Positions 50,784-59,192 of a DNA stretch of 64,000 nt are shown here, piece after piece (within the stretch, counting starts at the first letter, position 1; every line of letters starts with the position of its first letter). A program made the position numbers and the translations under genes. The DNA is from RGIG4079 sp045637505. GTDB lineage: Bacteria > Bacteroidota > Bacteroidia > Bacteroidales > Muribaculaceae. The stretch is from positions 31,355 through 95,354 of the forward strand of contig JAZTZO010000048.1 of assembly GCA_045637505.1 (NCBI GenBank), given 5' to 3'. The notes below the pieces were generated by a model. That model was not told where the DNA came from. It was given only the letters and a program-made list of their open reading frames with translations, and did not search any database.

Positions 50784-51794
50784 TTACATTATGCGTATAC
50801 TCTTGTGTTTATTTTTATTCTTTTCAGAGAAATCAAGTTTGAGTTTATATCCCAACATGATTTCGTGGCTACCACTGCTTGCCTTGGCAATTTCCGACAT
50901 GTGATAGTCGTAACTATATCCGAGATAAAAATTCTTATACTCGGCGCCTATCATAGCCATAATTGCGTCGTCATAGCGATACCCAATGCCAGCCGAGAGG
51001 AATTTGTTGTATCTCACTCTACCGGTGATTTCACCGGTAATAAATGAGAAATCGCTCTTAACCAACACTGATGGTATTATTTCAAATAACGTATTTTTTA
51101 TCGGAATATTGCTACCGGCCATAAAATAGAGTGTTCTATCGGCCTTAAATTCATAATTTTTTTCGTTGCCACCTTCTCCACTTTCGGCATTGAGAGTGAT
51201 GGTGGGGGAGGTGAGGTGGGTGCATGAAACACCAGCCCAAAATAGTTTGTGGGTATAGAATACCCCCACGCCAAGGTCAAATGCATTGCCACCAATGTCG
51301 GTGGTGGGAATAGCATCATCGGCACTTTCGTGATAGTCGTCATTGTCGGGTATAAATACCTCGGTGCCTTTGAATTGTTGATTTAGAAGGCCGACTTGTA
51401 CACCAGCACTAAATTCGCCTTTTAGTAATTTGAATTTATATCCCAATTGTGCGCCAAGAACCATGTTGCTATATAGCCCCATAGTTTCGTTTTGCATCAC
51501 TAATCCCACGCCAAATCGTTGGTTTAAAAATTTTAATGGCATGTCGGCAGCCAATGCGATTGATTGAGGTGCATTTTCAATGCCTACCCATTGCATGCGC
51601 ATGTCACCACGAATCTTGATGAAATCGGTGGTGCCTATAGCTGAGGGGTTGTAGTAGTTGGGTACTTCGAAATATTGGGTGAGTTGTGCATCGACTTGTG
51701 CCGATAGCGAGAAATTGGCAATAATTGAGAGTATTGCCACGACCCAAAGTGATTTTATGTTGAAGCCTATATTTTTCATAAACACATTATTCAA
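50784..51794 (-). CDS. porP: PorP/SprF-family outer-membrane protein
   Basis: 336-residue exported outer-membrane beta-barrel of the PorP/SprF family, with a signal peptide (ending SLSAQ) and the opening VDAQLTQYFEVPNYYNPSAIGTTDFIKIRGDMRMQW that is diagnostic (YF..NP...G....). The barrel ends in YKLKLDFSEKNKNKHKSIRIM. In P. gingivalis PorP belongs to the porPKLMN operon needed for T9SS; other members attach type B sorting-domain cargo. Here it lies directly before gldK and overlaps porT by eight bases. Confidence 0.93.
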   Translation of the reverse strand: MNNVFMKNIGFNIKSLWVVAILSIIANFSLSAQVDAQLTQYFEVPNYYNPSAIGTTDFIKIRGDMRMQWVGIENAPQSIALAADMPLKFLNQRFGVGLVMQNETMGLYSNMVLGAQLGYKFKLLKGEFSAGVQVGLLNQQFKGTEVFIPDNDDYHESADDAIPTTDIGGNAFDLGVGVFYTHKLFWAGVSCTHLTSPTITLNAESGEGGNEKNYEFKADRTLYFMAGSNIPIKNTLFEIIPSVLVKSDFSFITGEITGRVRYNKFLSAGIGYRYDDAIMAMIGAEYKNFYLGYSYDYHMSEIAKASSGSHEIMLGYKLKLDFSEKNKNKHKSIRIM

Positions 51795-52533
51795 AGAAGA
51801 ATGTCAATATCACCATTTGCGAGGTGGCTTTTGATAGCGATTGGGTGTACTTTAATTTACCAGGGTCGTCGGCAAGATCGGGGCGATTAGATTCGAGCAC
51901 ATCGGTTAAGCCAAAACAGAATTTAATCTCGGGATTGAACTTAAAAAATGGTAAATAAAAGTCGCAACCAAATCCCACTGTGAGATATAAATCAAATGGT
52001 TTTAATTTGATAAAATCGCTACGTTTTTTTGTGACATCATATGTGGGCATTATACCCCCAACGAGATAGGGACGCGAGTTGCGATAGCGTAATGCCGAAT
52101 ATTTTAGGTCGATGGGTAGCACGATGTGAGCCGACTTGATGTTTTGACGCTCGGTAGCACCACTATTGGCTTCGTACATTCTAATGTCGCGGTTGCCAAA
52201 GTACATACCTGGAGAGAGACGCACATTGAAATAGTCGTTTAATCGAAGGTCAACCAATCCGTTGACACAAAAACCTGGTGAGAAGGCTGGTTGCTCAACA
52301 AACCACGATTCGCCATATTCGGTAACAAAACCGTTGTTGGTAAAATTCAAGTCTTGAGTGTGTACACCTACCGAAAAGCCCAAGTGCCAACGACGTAAAT
52401 CGGCATAAGGACGATTCATTAGCTTGTCGTTAAAATCGCGCGCGTCGGCGTTAAATGCCACAGCGATTGATATTAATGCAAGAATAATTGATGATATGTG
52501 ACTGAATTTTCTCATTATTCTATTAAAACGCAT
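51787..52533 (-). CDS. porT: PorT-family outer-membrane protein of the type IX system
   Basis: 248-residue outer-membrane beta-barrel. It resembles PorT: NRPYADLRRWHLGFSVGVHTQDLNFTNNG, then SPGFCVNGLVDLRLNDYFNVRLSPGMYFG, HIVLPIDLKYSALRYRNSRPYLVGG and FGCDFYLPFFKFNPEIKFCFGL, ending with the aromatic strand VILTFFFE. A signal segment lies within residues 10-31. PorT is required for T9SS function in P. gingivalis, where it is not beside porPKLMN; here it opens the cluster and overlaps porP. The assignment rests on remembered family features. Confidence 0.85.
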   Translation of the reverse strand: MRFNRIMRKFSHISSIILALISIAVAFNADARDFNDKLMNRPYADLRRWHLGFSVGVHTQDLNFTNNGFVTEYGESWFVEQPAFSPGFCVNGLVDLRLNDYFNVRLSPGMYFGNRDIRMYEANSGATERQNIKSAHIVLPIDLKYSALRYRNSRPYLVGGIMPTYDVTKKRSDFIKLKPFDLYLTVGFGCDFYLPFFKFNPEIKFCFGLTDVLESNRPDLADDPGKLKYTQSLSKATSQMVILTFFFE

Positions 52534-52605
52534 CCTTTTAAACTTTATTGCACAAATGGCTTATAAATGTTGATATTGAGATGTGTTGGGGGAGTTGTAA
52601 GTGTG

Positions 52606-52641
52606 AAAAAAAGAGGTCTTATAGCTCTCTATAAAACCTCT
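52606..52641 (-). terminator. Terminator of the repeat-protein gene
   Basis: On the minus strand AGAGGTTTTATAG...CTATAAGACCTCT forms a stem with one mismatch, followed by a T7 run: a clear Rho-independent terminator. It isolates the gene from the porT cluster. Confidence 0.85.
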
Positions 52642-52679
52642 ATTAATGAAAAATTGTTTTAAATTACCCAATCGTATCT

Positions 52680-53117
52680 TTATGCCATCATGAATTCACT
52701 TTTAGGTGTTGGAGTGGTAGTGGTATCGGGTACGATGCTATCAAAAGCCATAAAACAATCTTTCTTCACAACAGCAGTATCGGGACATGTGCTATCAATG
52801 ATAGCAATGAAAAAATCTTGATTGGTTATGGTTGTGTCGGGAGATGTGCTGTCAAGGGATGCAAGCATGTATTCGGCATTTGATACTACTGTGTCGGGCT
52901 TTACGCTATCGAAGAATGCAATCATTTCTTGTTTTACAACGGTGGTGTCGGGGCAAGTGCTATCAAGCATTGCAATTACCTCTTTTTTTACTGTAGTGTC
53001 GGGAACGGCAATAGTGTCATTACTTGATGTGTTTGTTACAGGAGTGTTTGTGTTAGAAAGTGCAAATGCTGCACTGATGCTGATAGCCATTGCTACGGTT
53101 AAAGCGAGTTTCTTCAT
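52680..53117 (-). CDS. Small exported protein built of about five 18-residue repeats
   Basis: 145-residue protein, signal peptide 1-19 (ISAAFA), then repeats of a unit beginning PDT and ending in a Ser/Asp turn: PDTTVKKEVIAMLDSTC, PDTTVVKQEMIAFFDSVK, PDTVVSNAEYMLASLDSTS, PDTTITNQDFFIAIIDSTC, PDTAVVKKDCFMAFDSIV. Each has a short hydrophobic core (IAML, IAFF, LASL, IAII, FMAF). Cysteines recur at unit ends (three copies). I know no family for it. It lies directly downstream of a hybrid kinase/sigma-54 activator pair, with GTGGA repeats and a -24/-12-like element upstream of it, and it has its own terminator. Confidence 0.75.
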   Translation of the reverse strand: MKKLALTVAMAISISAAFALSNTNTPVTNTSSNDTIAVPDTTVKKEVIAMLDSTCPDTTVVKQEMIAFFDSVKPDTVVSNAEYMLASLDSTSPDTTITNQDFFIAIIDSTCPDTAVVKKDCFMAFDSIVPDTTTTPTPKSEFMMA

Positions 53118-53184
53118 AATCTTATGTTTTTATTTAGTTATTAATATAATAATTTCAAAATGACTTTTTCTACAATAAAAATAA

Positions 53185-53200
53185 AACAATCCCTATGCCA
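53185..53200 (-). promoter_or_regulatory. Candidate sigma-54 promoter for the repeat-protein gene
   Basis: The minus strand reads TGGCATAGGGATTGTT, against the sigma-54 consensus TGGCAC-N5-TTGCW. GG and the -12 position are spaced by ten bases as required; the -12 GC is GT. It lies 68 bases above the ATG at 53117, and no TAnnTTTG box is visible. Confidence 0.55.
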
Positions 53201-53257
53201 AAAAATGGCATAAGGATACAAGTGTTTGAAATTCAATGATTTACTTGAATTGAGAAA

Positions 53258-53318
53258 GTGTGGAAAATGTGGAATTAAAAGTGTGGAGTGTGGAAAAAGT
53301 CCACACATAGAGCGTGGA
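53258..53318. promoter_or_regulatory. Cluster of GTGTGGA repeats with a perfect palindrome, candidate activator site
   Basis: Six copies of an R/GYGTGGA-type unit in 60 bases: 53258, 53267, 53281, 53288 and 53312 in one orientation, plus TCCACAC at 53300 in the other. The 53288-53306 pair forms GTGTGGA-N5-TCCACAC. It lies about 60-120 bases above the -24/-12-like element and next to the 3' end of the sigma-54 activator gene. Confidence 0.6.
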
Positions 53319-53326
53319 ATATACTA

Positions 53327-54655
53327 TTATAGGTTATAGAGTTTTAGCTTGTTGTAGAGTGTTTTTCGGTCAATGCCAAGCAATCGCGCAGCTTGAGCTT
53401 TGTTGTTGTTACATGTGTTAAGTGCTTTTATGATGAGTTCACGCTCGGTTTCCTCGTTGCGAAGGGCTAAAGATGGTTGTGGATTGCAAAATTCAGAACC
53501 AAGGTCTTCAATTGAAATAGTGTTGCCTTGGGCAATAAGGGTTGCTCTTTTTATGATGTTTTTCATTTGACGGAGGTTGCCAGGCCAATCATATTTCAAG
53601 ATGGCATTTGTGGCTTCGGGGCTAAACTCTATTATATTCCGTTCAAGTTCTTTGTTGGCTTGTTGTAAGAAAAAGTTGGCAAATTCAACGATGTCATTAC
53701 CTCGCTCGCGGAGTAGAGGCATCTCAAGGTTAAATTCATTAAGACGATGGTACAAATCTTCGCGGAAATCACCATCGGCAATAGCTTTTTGTAAATCCCG
53801 ATTTGTGGCACAAACAATTCTTACATCTACCACAATCTCTTTGATAGACCCTACTGGCCTTATTTTTCGTTCTTGAATGGCGCGCAAAAGTTGTACTTGT
53901 ACATCATAACTGAGATTCCCGACTTCGTCAAGAAAGATAGTGCCTCCATTAGCTTCGCTAAATGCTCCAACTTTGTCAGAAACAGCACCTGTAAAAGCTC
54001 CTTTTGTGTGTCCAAATAGTTCAGAAGCAGCGAGTTCTTTGGTTAAAGCCCCACAGTCGATGGCAATAAATGGTTTGTCACTGCGACGGCTTTGTTGGTG
54101 AATTCTTTTTGCGACATATTCTTTGCCTGTGCCATTTGCACCTGTGATGAGGACCGACATGGGAGTGGGTGCTACAAGTGACACATATCCATAAAGCCGT
54201 TGAGCAGCATCGCTATTGCCTTCCATGTAGTTCAAATCGGAACTATCATTTTGGGGTGATGATTGTTTAGTATTGGCTATGGTTATGTTTTGTGAGTGAG
54301 TCGATAACGCACTATTTATTTTTTCAAGTAAGACATCGGGTTGTAGCGGTTTAGCGATATAATCAATAGCGCCATGTTTCATCGCATTTACTGCATTTTG
54401 AACATCGGCATAGCTTGTCATGATAATGAGGGGAGAGGTAATATTGCTACTTTTTATAAAGTCAAGCACATTCAAGCCTTCTCCATCGGGAAGTCGCATA
54501 TCTGATAAAATTAAGTCAAAATGCGATTGCTCAATATTTTTTATCCCTTGAGCAATAGTTGAAGATGTTTTTACTTCAAACCCTTTTTTACTCAACCATG
54601 CTTTAATCATAGTTGAGAAGGTGATATCGTCTTCTATTAATAAAATGGAACTCAT
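53327..54655 (-). CDS. Sigma-54-dependent response regulator (NtrC/ZraR type)
   Basis: 442-residue transcription activator. Receiver domain 1-120 (ILLIEDD, phosphorylated Asp52 in ILSDMRLPDGEG), AAA+ domain about 140-370 with Walker A ITGANGTGKEYVA, the sigma-54 contact loop GAFTGA (GHTKGAFTGAVSDK), Walker B GGTIFLDEVGNL, and a Fis-type helix-turn-helix at the end (NNNKAQAARLLGIDRKTLYNKLKLYNL). It follows the hybrid kinase gene by 55 bases and has its own -7 box. The repeat cluster just beyond its stop (53258-53318) is a likely binding site. Confidence 0.95.
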   Translation of the reverse strand: MSSILLIEDDITFSTMIKAWLSKKGFEVKTSSTIAQGIKNIEQSHFDLILSDMRLPDGEGLNVLDFIKSSNITSPLIIMTSYADVQNAVNAMKHGAIDYIAKPLQPDVLLEKINSALSTHSQNITIANTKQSSPQNDSSDLNYMEGNSDAAQRLYGYVSLVAPTPMSVLITGANGTGKEYVAKRIHQQSRRSDKPFIAIDCGALTKELAASELFGHTKGAFTGAVSDKVGAFSEANGGTIFLDEVGNLSYDVQVQLLRAIQERKIRPVGSIKEIVVDVRIVCATNRDLQKAIADGDFREDLYHRLNEFNLEMPLLRERGNDIVEFANFFLQQANKELERNIIEFSPEATNAILKYDWPGNLRQMKNIIKRATLIAQGNTISIEDLGSEFCNPQPSLALRNEETERELIIKALNTCNNNKAQAARLLGIDRKTLYNKLKLYNL

Positions 54656-54674
54656 TTGTGACTTAATTATGTTG

Positions 54675-54682
54675 CAAAGGTA
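54675..54682 (-). promoter_or_regulatory. -7 box for the response regulator gene
   Basis: The minus strand reads TACCTTTG, 20 bases above the ATG at 54655, so the regulator can be made independently of the kinase. Confidence 0.5.
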
Positions 54683-54710
54683 GTGTATTTTATTGATGAA
54701 AAAATGAGAT

Positions 54711-57140
54711 TTAATCTTTTTTGTGATTAGTGTGGCTTTTTAAATGGGATATTAATCGGTCAATAGTTTTTAGTATTACCTGTGCATGTGCGTTGTCATC
54801 GTCATTCCATGTGTTGCAGTCTCGTTGGTTGTTGAAATGTTCAAATGCATCTATCCCTTGAATTTTTACCATCGATATGAGTGGCAACATCTTATGCGCA
54901 ATAGAACATGTTATAGGCTTGTTTTTGACGATGATAGCGTTAGTTATAGCTTCGCCATTTTTTATAGTTTCATCAAGAGCCGTAGTGAGTAATAGAGTTT
55001 TGGTTTCTTCGTCATCATCGGCAAATTGAGTTATGCCCGAAAGATCAATCTCATTTGTTGGGACAAAGTTTTGGAGTGTCTCAATGAGTTGTTTTTTGTT
55101 GTAAGGCTTTGATAGAACACCATCAAACCCTATTGAGGTATATTTGTCAATGTCGCAATTGGCAGTTAGAGCAATGATAGGGATTGATGGTAATATGAGC
55201 TTTAATTGTTGCATAAGTTCAATTCCATCAATATGTGGCATATTGATATCGGTGAAAATTATGTTTGGATTAATACTTCTCGCCATATTTAATCCCTCTT
55301 CGGCTGTTGAACAACATGTTGTGAGCCACTGATTGTTGATATTGTGTAAGATACTTTTTGTGTATTTTAGTTGTATGGGGTCGTCGTCAATGATTAAAAT
55401 ATTTAAACATTGAGTTAATGAAATAGAGACATTTTCTAATGTGCCGTTTTGAATATTGTCACCGATTAGAGATGGGTATGACTCTGAAATTGTGATGGGA
55501 ATTGAGATGCTGAAAGTGCTACCTTTGGAGGGTTGGCTTGATAAAGTTATTTCTCCATCTAAAAGAGATACAAGTTTGGCCACAATTGATAGCCCTAATC
55601 CCGAACCTTCAATTCCCCGGGCGTTTTTTAATCGGGCAAACTCATTGAAGATGATTTTTTCCTCTTCAGGGTCAATTCCTTTGCCAGTGTCGGCTATAGA
55701 GATGTTCAATCTATCACCTATAATATTAGATGAAATAGAAATGCCTCCATTGTCGGTAAATTTAATAGCATTGCTTATGAGATTTTCGATGATTTGTCTT
55801 AATCTAAATTCATCGCTATTTATTACACAATGGGTTGATGGGTGTAGGTTGAGGTCAATTGTTAACCTTTTTTTGTTGGCAACAGGAATAAATGTTTTTG
55901 CAATATTTTCAAGTGAGGTTGCGATATTGAAGTCGCTTGAGGTTATCTCAATGTCGTTGTTCTCAAGTTTGTGATAATCAAGGAGCGCGCCAACGAGATT
56001 CAATAAGTGAGACGCAGAGTCGTTGATGCTTTGAACATAATCCGAGATATTGGCGGTGTGTTGTGATTGGTTGATTAACTCGGAGTATCCTTTAATGGCG
56101 CCAGCTGGAGCTTTGATGTCGTGAGTGATGGTTAGCATCAATTTCTCGCGAGCAATTAGTAGATCTTCGGCTTTTTTGCGAGCAATTTCCAACTCTTTGC
56201 GGTAGCGATTGCTTCGAGTAATATCGCGCCATATGATAACCAAAAATATTAGGGCGATTGTAGTTGCAAGAATAGCGATTATTATGGTAGTGAAAATGCT
56301 TTTGCGGCGTATTTTGCGTTCATTGTCGATTTGGCTTTCCCTGAGGCGTTGCTCTGATTGCTCTATATTATTAATGAGTGATGAAATTTTAAGACCAAGA
56401 TTGCTCCCTTCGAGCCTTAATATGTTAATATTGCTTTGCAGTAAATTAAAATGTTGAGTTTTCTGGCGAATCGCATTTGTGTTTATTTTGTTGAAGTCTG
56501 ATTTTAGCTGTTCCCCTTTGGCCTCATATGAAGAAATAGTATCGCTATGGCTTGTTGCAGTGTTGGAAATAATTGTGGTGTCGGAATCCCCTGGTTTAAA
56601 TACCGCTGCAATGCGTTGAAAAACATTTTTCTTAGATTTTTCAATGGCAACCGATTTTTCCTCTTTTATAATAGTTGTGATGATTTTAGATTGGTTGCTA
56701 ATATTACTATATTGAGATATTAATTCCTCGACCTGTTGCTGATATGCACTGGAAGTAGTTTTAGTAGATATGTCATATAGCCTTTTTACTATTGAAGCTT
56801 TGTAGTGAATTGTGGTAGATAGAGAGTCGAGGAGTAGTTTGAATGAATCGGTCGAGAGAGTGTTGAGTGAGGAAATCGCAGAGTCAATGAGATTTAATGA
56901 TGAAGAGTATTTGTTGAGAGATTCTTTGTCGCCGATGCTCGCAGTTTGCCCCAAAGCTTCGGCCTTAAGTATTAGGCTCATCAGTTGATCGCAATTAGCT
57001 CTTCGAGCATAAATTGAATCCTCGGCAAGATTGCTCGAAATGAAAATTGTGGCTTGATGATTGATATAATAAGTGGCACCGATGAATAATGAAATTATTA
57101 CGATGTACCCAATTGCTACTTTAAGAGAGAGAGTTTTCAT
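54711..57140 (-). CDS. Hybrid sensor histidine kinase with receiver and HPt domains
   Basis: 809-residue inner-membrane sensor. Two helices (about 7-26 and 282-304) enclose a 250-residue periplasmic, mostly helical domain. Then HisKA with His340 (LTITHDIKAPAG), HATPase (NLISNAIKF, ADTGKGID, GSGLGLSIVAKL at about 450-530), a receiver with Asp631 (FTDINMPHIDG) and a C-terminal HPt-like domain with His749 (CSIAHKMLPL). This gives a full His-Asp-His relay, presumably to the sigma-54 regulator encoded next. The signal sensed is unknown. A -7 box almost touches the start codon. Confidence 0.94.
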   Translation of the reverse strand: MKTLSLKVAIGYIVIISLFIGATYYINHQATIFISSNLAEDSIYARRANCDQLMSLILKAEALGQTASIGDKESLNKYSSSLNLIDSAISSLNTLSTDSFKLLLDSLSTTIHYKASIVKRLYDISTKTTSSAYQQQVEELISQYSNISNQSKIITTIIKEEKSVAIEKSKKNVFQRIAAVFKPGDSDTTIISNTATSHSDTISSYEAKGEQLKSDFNKINTNAIRQKTQHFNLLQSNINILRLEGSNLGLKISSLINNIEQSEQRLRESQIDNERKIRRKSIFTTIIIAILATTIALIFLVIIWRDITRSNRYRKELEIARKKAEDLLIAREKLMLTITHDIKAPAGAIKGYSELINQSQHTANISDYVQSINDSASHLLNLVGALLDYHKLENNDIEITSSDFNIATSLENIAKTFIPVANKKRLTIDLNLHPSTHCVINSDEFRLRQIIENLISNAIKFTDNGGISISSNIIGDRLNISIADTGKGIDPEEEKIIFNEFARLKNARGIEGSGLGLSIVAKLVSLLDGEITLSSQPSKGSTFSISIPITISESYPSLIGDNIQNGTLENVSISLTQCLNILIIDDDPIQLKYTKSILHNINNQWLTTCCSTAEEGLNMARSINPNIIFTDINMPHIDGIELMQQLKLILPSIPIIALTANCDIDKYTSIGFDGVLSKPYNKKQLIETLQNFVPTNEIDLSGITQFADDDEETKTLLLTTALDETIKNGEAITNAIIVKNKPITCSIAHKMLPLISMVKIQGIDAFEHFNNQRDCNTWNDDDNAHAQVILKTIDRLISHLKSHTNHKKD

Positions 57141-57145
57141 GATTG

Positions 57146-57153
57146 CAAAGATA
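57146..57153 (-). promoter_or_regulatory. -7 box for the hybrid kinase gene (near-leaderless)
   Basis: The minus strand reads TATCTTTG and ends six bases before the ATG at 57140, so the transcript would have almost no 5' leader. Confidence 0.5.
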
Positions 57154-57378
57154 TAAATTTAATTTTAAACGAGAGTAATGGTGGGAAATAGTATATAAAA
57201 TATGACTAATAGAACAAAATTAAAGATGTTGGTTGTAACTTTATTGTAACAACGAAGGTCTTGCTCAAAGTGGTTAAAACCCTTATTAAAAGGTGCAAAA
57301 CGAAAAAAGATGACCCCTTTTTATATACTTTCACTAACTTTGTTGCATAAAAGTTTTAGTTATTGTGAGAAAAATGTG

Positions 57379-57386
57379 TATCTTTG
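57379..57386 (+). promoter_or_regulatory. -7 box for acpP-fabF
   Basis: TATCTTTG 40 bases before the acpP ATG. Confidence 0.6.
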
Positions 57387-57426
57387 CACCGCAAATTTGA
57401 ATTATTAATTATAAAATCGTATTATT

Positions 57427-57663
57427 ATGTCAGAAATTGCATCTCGTGTTAAAGCTATTATCGTAGACAAACTCGGTGTAGATGAAAATCAAGTAACAGA
57501 ATCAGCAGTATTTACAACTGATCTTGGCGCAGACAGCCTTGACACTGTAGAACTCATCATGGAATTCGAAAAAGAATTCGGTATCAGCATTCCTGATGAC
57601 AAAGCTGAAGGTATCAGCTCTGTAGGCGACGCTATCGCTTACATCGAAGCAGAAAAAGCATAA
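57427..57663 (+). CDS. acpP: Acyl carrier protein
   Basis: 78-residue acidic four-helix carrier of fatty acid synthesis. The phosphopantetheine attachment serine is Ser37 in DLGADSLDTVELIM. Length and acidic composition are typical. It lies 27 bases before fabF in the standard acpP-fabF order. Confidence 0.98.
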   Translation: MSEIASRVKAIIVDKLGVDENQVTESAVFTTDLGADSLDTVELIMEFEKEFGISIPDDKAEGISSVGDAIAYIEAEKA

Positions 57664-57690
57664 TTTATATCCAACATTCTTTAAAAAGTA

Positions 57691-58956
57691 ATGGAATTAA
57701 AAAGAGTTGTAGTAACTGGCCTTGGGGTATTATCTCCCATCGGTAATGACGTTGAAACCACATGGAGCAACGCCCTTAAAGGTGTGAGTGGTGCCGGCCC
57801 GATTACCCACTTTGATGCATCAAAATTTAAGACACAATTTGCATGTGAAGTGAAAAACTTTGATGCAAACCAACATTTTGACCGTAAAAAACTTCGTCAA
57901 CTCGACCTCTATGCACAATATGCATTGGTTGCAGCTAAACAAGCGGTTGAAGATGCAAATCTTGAAGCTGAAGGCATTAATAAGGATCGTGTAGGTGTAA
58001 TAGTAGCTGCCGGTATCGGTGGTCTTCACACATTTGAAGAAGAAGCTGGCTATTATGCTGTTCATGGCGAAGAACAAGGTCCTAAATACAATCCTTTCTT
58101 TATTCCCAAAATGATTGCTGACATTGCATCGGGTCACATCTCAATGCAATATGGTTTCCATGGTCCTAACTATGGTGTAGTATCGGCTTGTGCTTCTTCA
58201 AACAATGCCATAATCGACGCATTCAACCTCATTCGCCTTGGTAAAGCCAATGTGATGGTAACAGGTGGTGCCGAAGCTGCTATCTATCCTGCTGGTGTGG
58301 GTGGTTTTAACTCAATGCATGCCCTCTCAACTCGCAACGATAGCCCCGAAACTGCATCACGTCCATTTAGCGCTTCACGCGATGGATTCGTGATGGGTGA
58401 AGGTTCAGCTGTGTTGATTCTTGAAGAACTCGAACACGCTAAAGCTCGTGGCGCAAAAATTTACGCTGAAGTAGCTGGTGGTGGTATGTCGGCCGATGCT
58501 TATCACTTGACAGCAACTCACCCCGAAGGTCTTGGTGCTATTCTCGCAATGAGTAGCGCACTCGAAGACGCTGAAATGAAGCCCGAAGATATTGACTATA
58601 TCAATGTTCATGGTACTTCAACTCCAGTAGGTGACGTGTCGGAAGTGAAAGCAATCAAAGAATTGTTTGGTGATCACGCATATAAATTGAACATCAGTTC
58701 AACTAAATCAATGACCGGTCACTTGCTCGGTGCTACTGGCGCTCTTGAAGCATTGTTTAGTGTTAAGTCGGTTCAAGAAGATATCGTTCCTCCTACAATC
58801 AACCATGATCCCGAGGATAAAGACGAAAATATCGACTACAACCTCAACTTTACATTTGGCGAGGCTCAAAAACGCACAGTAAACGCAGCATTGTCTAATT
58901 CATTTGGTTTCGGTGGTCACAATGCTACTGTAATAGTAAAAAAGTACGCTGAATAA
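57691..58956 (+). CDS. fabF: 3-oxoacyl-ACP synthase II
   Basis: Condensing enzyme that elongates acyl-ACP with malonyl-ACP, 421 residues. The active-site cysteine is Cys167 in VVSACASSNNAI and the two histidines are in INVHGTSTPVGD and STKSMTGHLLGA, with the closing GFGGHNATVIVKKY. It forms an operon with acpP and ends at a strong terminator (58979-59010). Confidence 0.98.
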   Translation: MELKRVVVTGLGVLSPIGNDVETTWSNALKGVSGAGPITHFDASKFKTQFACEVKNFDANQHFDRKKLRQLDLYAQYALVAAKQAVEDANLEAEGINKDRVGVIVAAGIGGLHTFEEEAGYYAVHGEEQGPKYNPFFIPKMIADIASGHISMQYGFHGPNYGVVSACASSNNAIIDAFNLIRLGKANVMVTGGAEAAIYPAGVGGFNSMHALSTRNDSPETASRPFSASRDGFVMGEGSAVLILEELEHAKARGAKIYAEVAGGGMSADAYHLTATHPEGLGAILAMSSALEDAEMKPEDIDYINVHGTSTPVGDVSEVKAIKELFGDHAYKLNISSTKSMTGHLLGATGALEALFSVKSVQEDIVPPTINHDPEDKDENIDYNLNFTFGEAQKRTVNAALSNSFGFGGHNATVIVKKYAE

Positions 58957-58978
58957 TTTTAGTAAACTTTATATCAAC

Positions 58979-59010
58979 AAAAAGCGAGTCGCATAAGCGA
59001 CTCGCTTTTT
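58979..59010 (+). terminator. Terminator of acpP-fabF
   Basis: 13-base perfect stem AAAAGCGAGTCGC / GCGACTCGCTTTT with a short loop, followed by T. Confidence 0.85.
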
Positions 59011-59088
59011 GTGTTATATGGTGTGATAATTGAATAATGGCTTAGCGAGAAGGTTTTATGAAGGATTCGAACAGGAACGCACGAGTAG

Positions 59089-59105
59089 GCATTAATGATT
59101 AATGC
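59089..59105. promoter_or_regulatory. Perfect 17-base palindrome upstream of the amylase gene
   Basis: GCATTAAT-G-ATTAATGC lies 45 bases above the amylase -7 box. It could be an operator for a dimeric regulator or a small second hairpin terminator (TTAGTTTTTG follows). Confidence 0.4.
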
Positions 59106-59149
59106 TTAGTTTTTGAGGTAAACTCTATCACAACCACATTATTTTTGAT

Positions 59150-59157
59150 TATCTTTG
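59150..59157 (+). promoter_or_regulatory. -7 box for the amylase gene
   Basis: TATCTTTG 35 bases before the ATG at 59193; no clear TTTG element. Confidence 0.5.
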
Positions 59158-59192
59158 CATATTATATCATCTTATATGAAAATAAATAAAAA

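Noticed and set aside
52690..53060. Regularly spaced DNA repeats resembling a short CRISPR array
   Set aside because: The spacing is a multiple of three, the repeats diverge, and they are the codons of the repeat protein; no cas genes are present.
53327..54655. Response regulator as PorX of the type IX system
   Set aside because: PorX has a receiver plus an alkaline-phosphatase-like domain; this protein has an AAA+ sigma-54 domain and a Fis helix-turn-helix.
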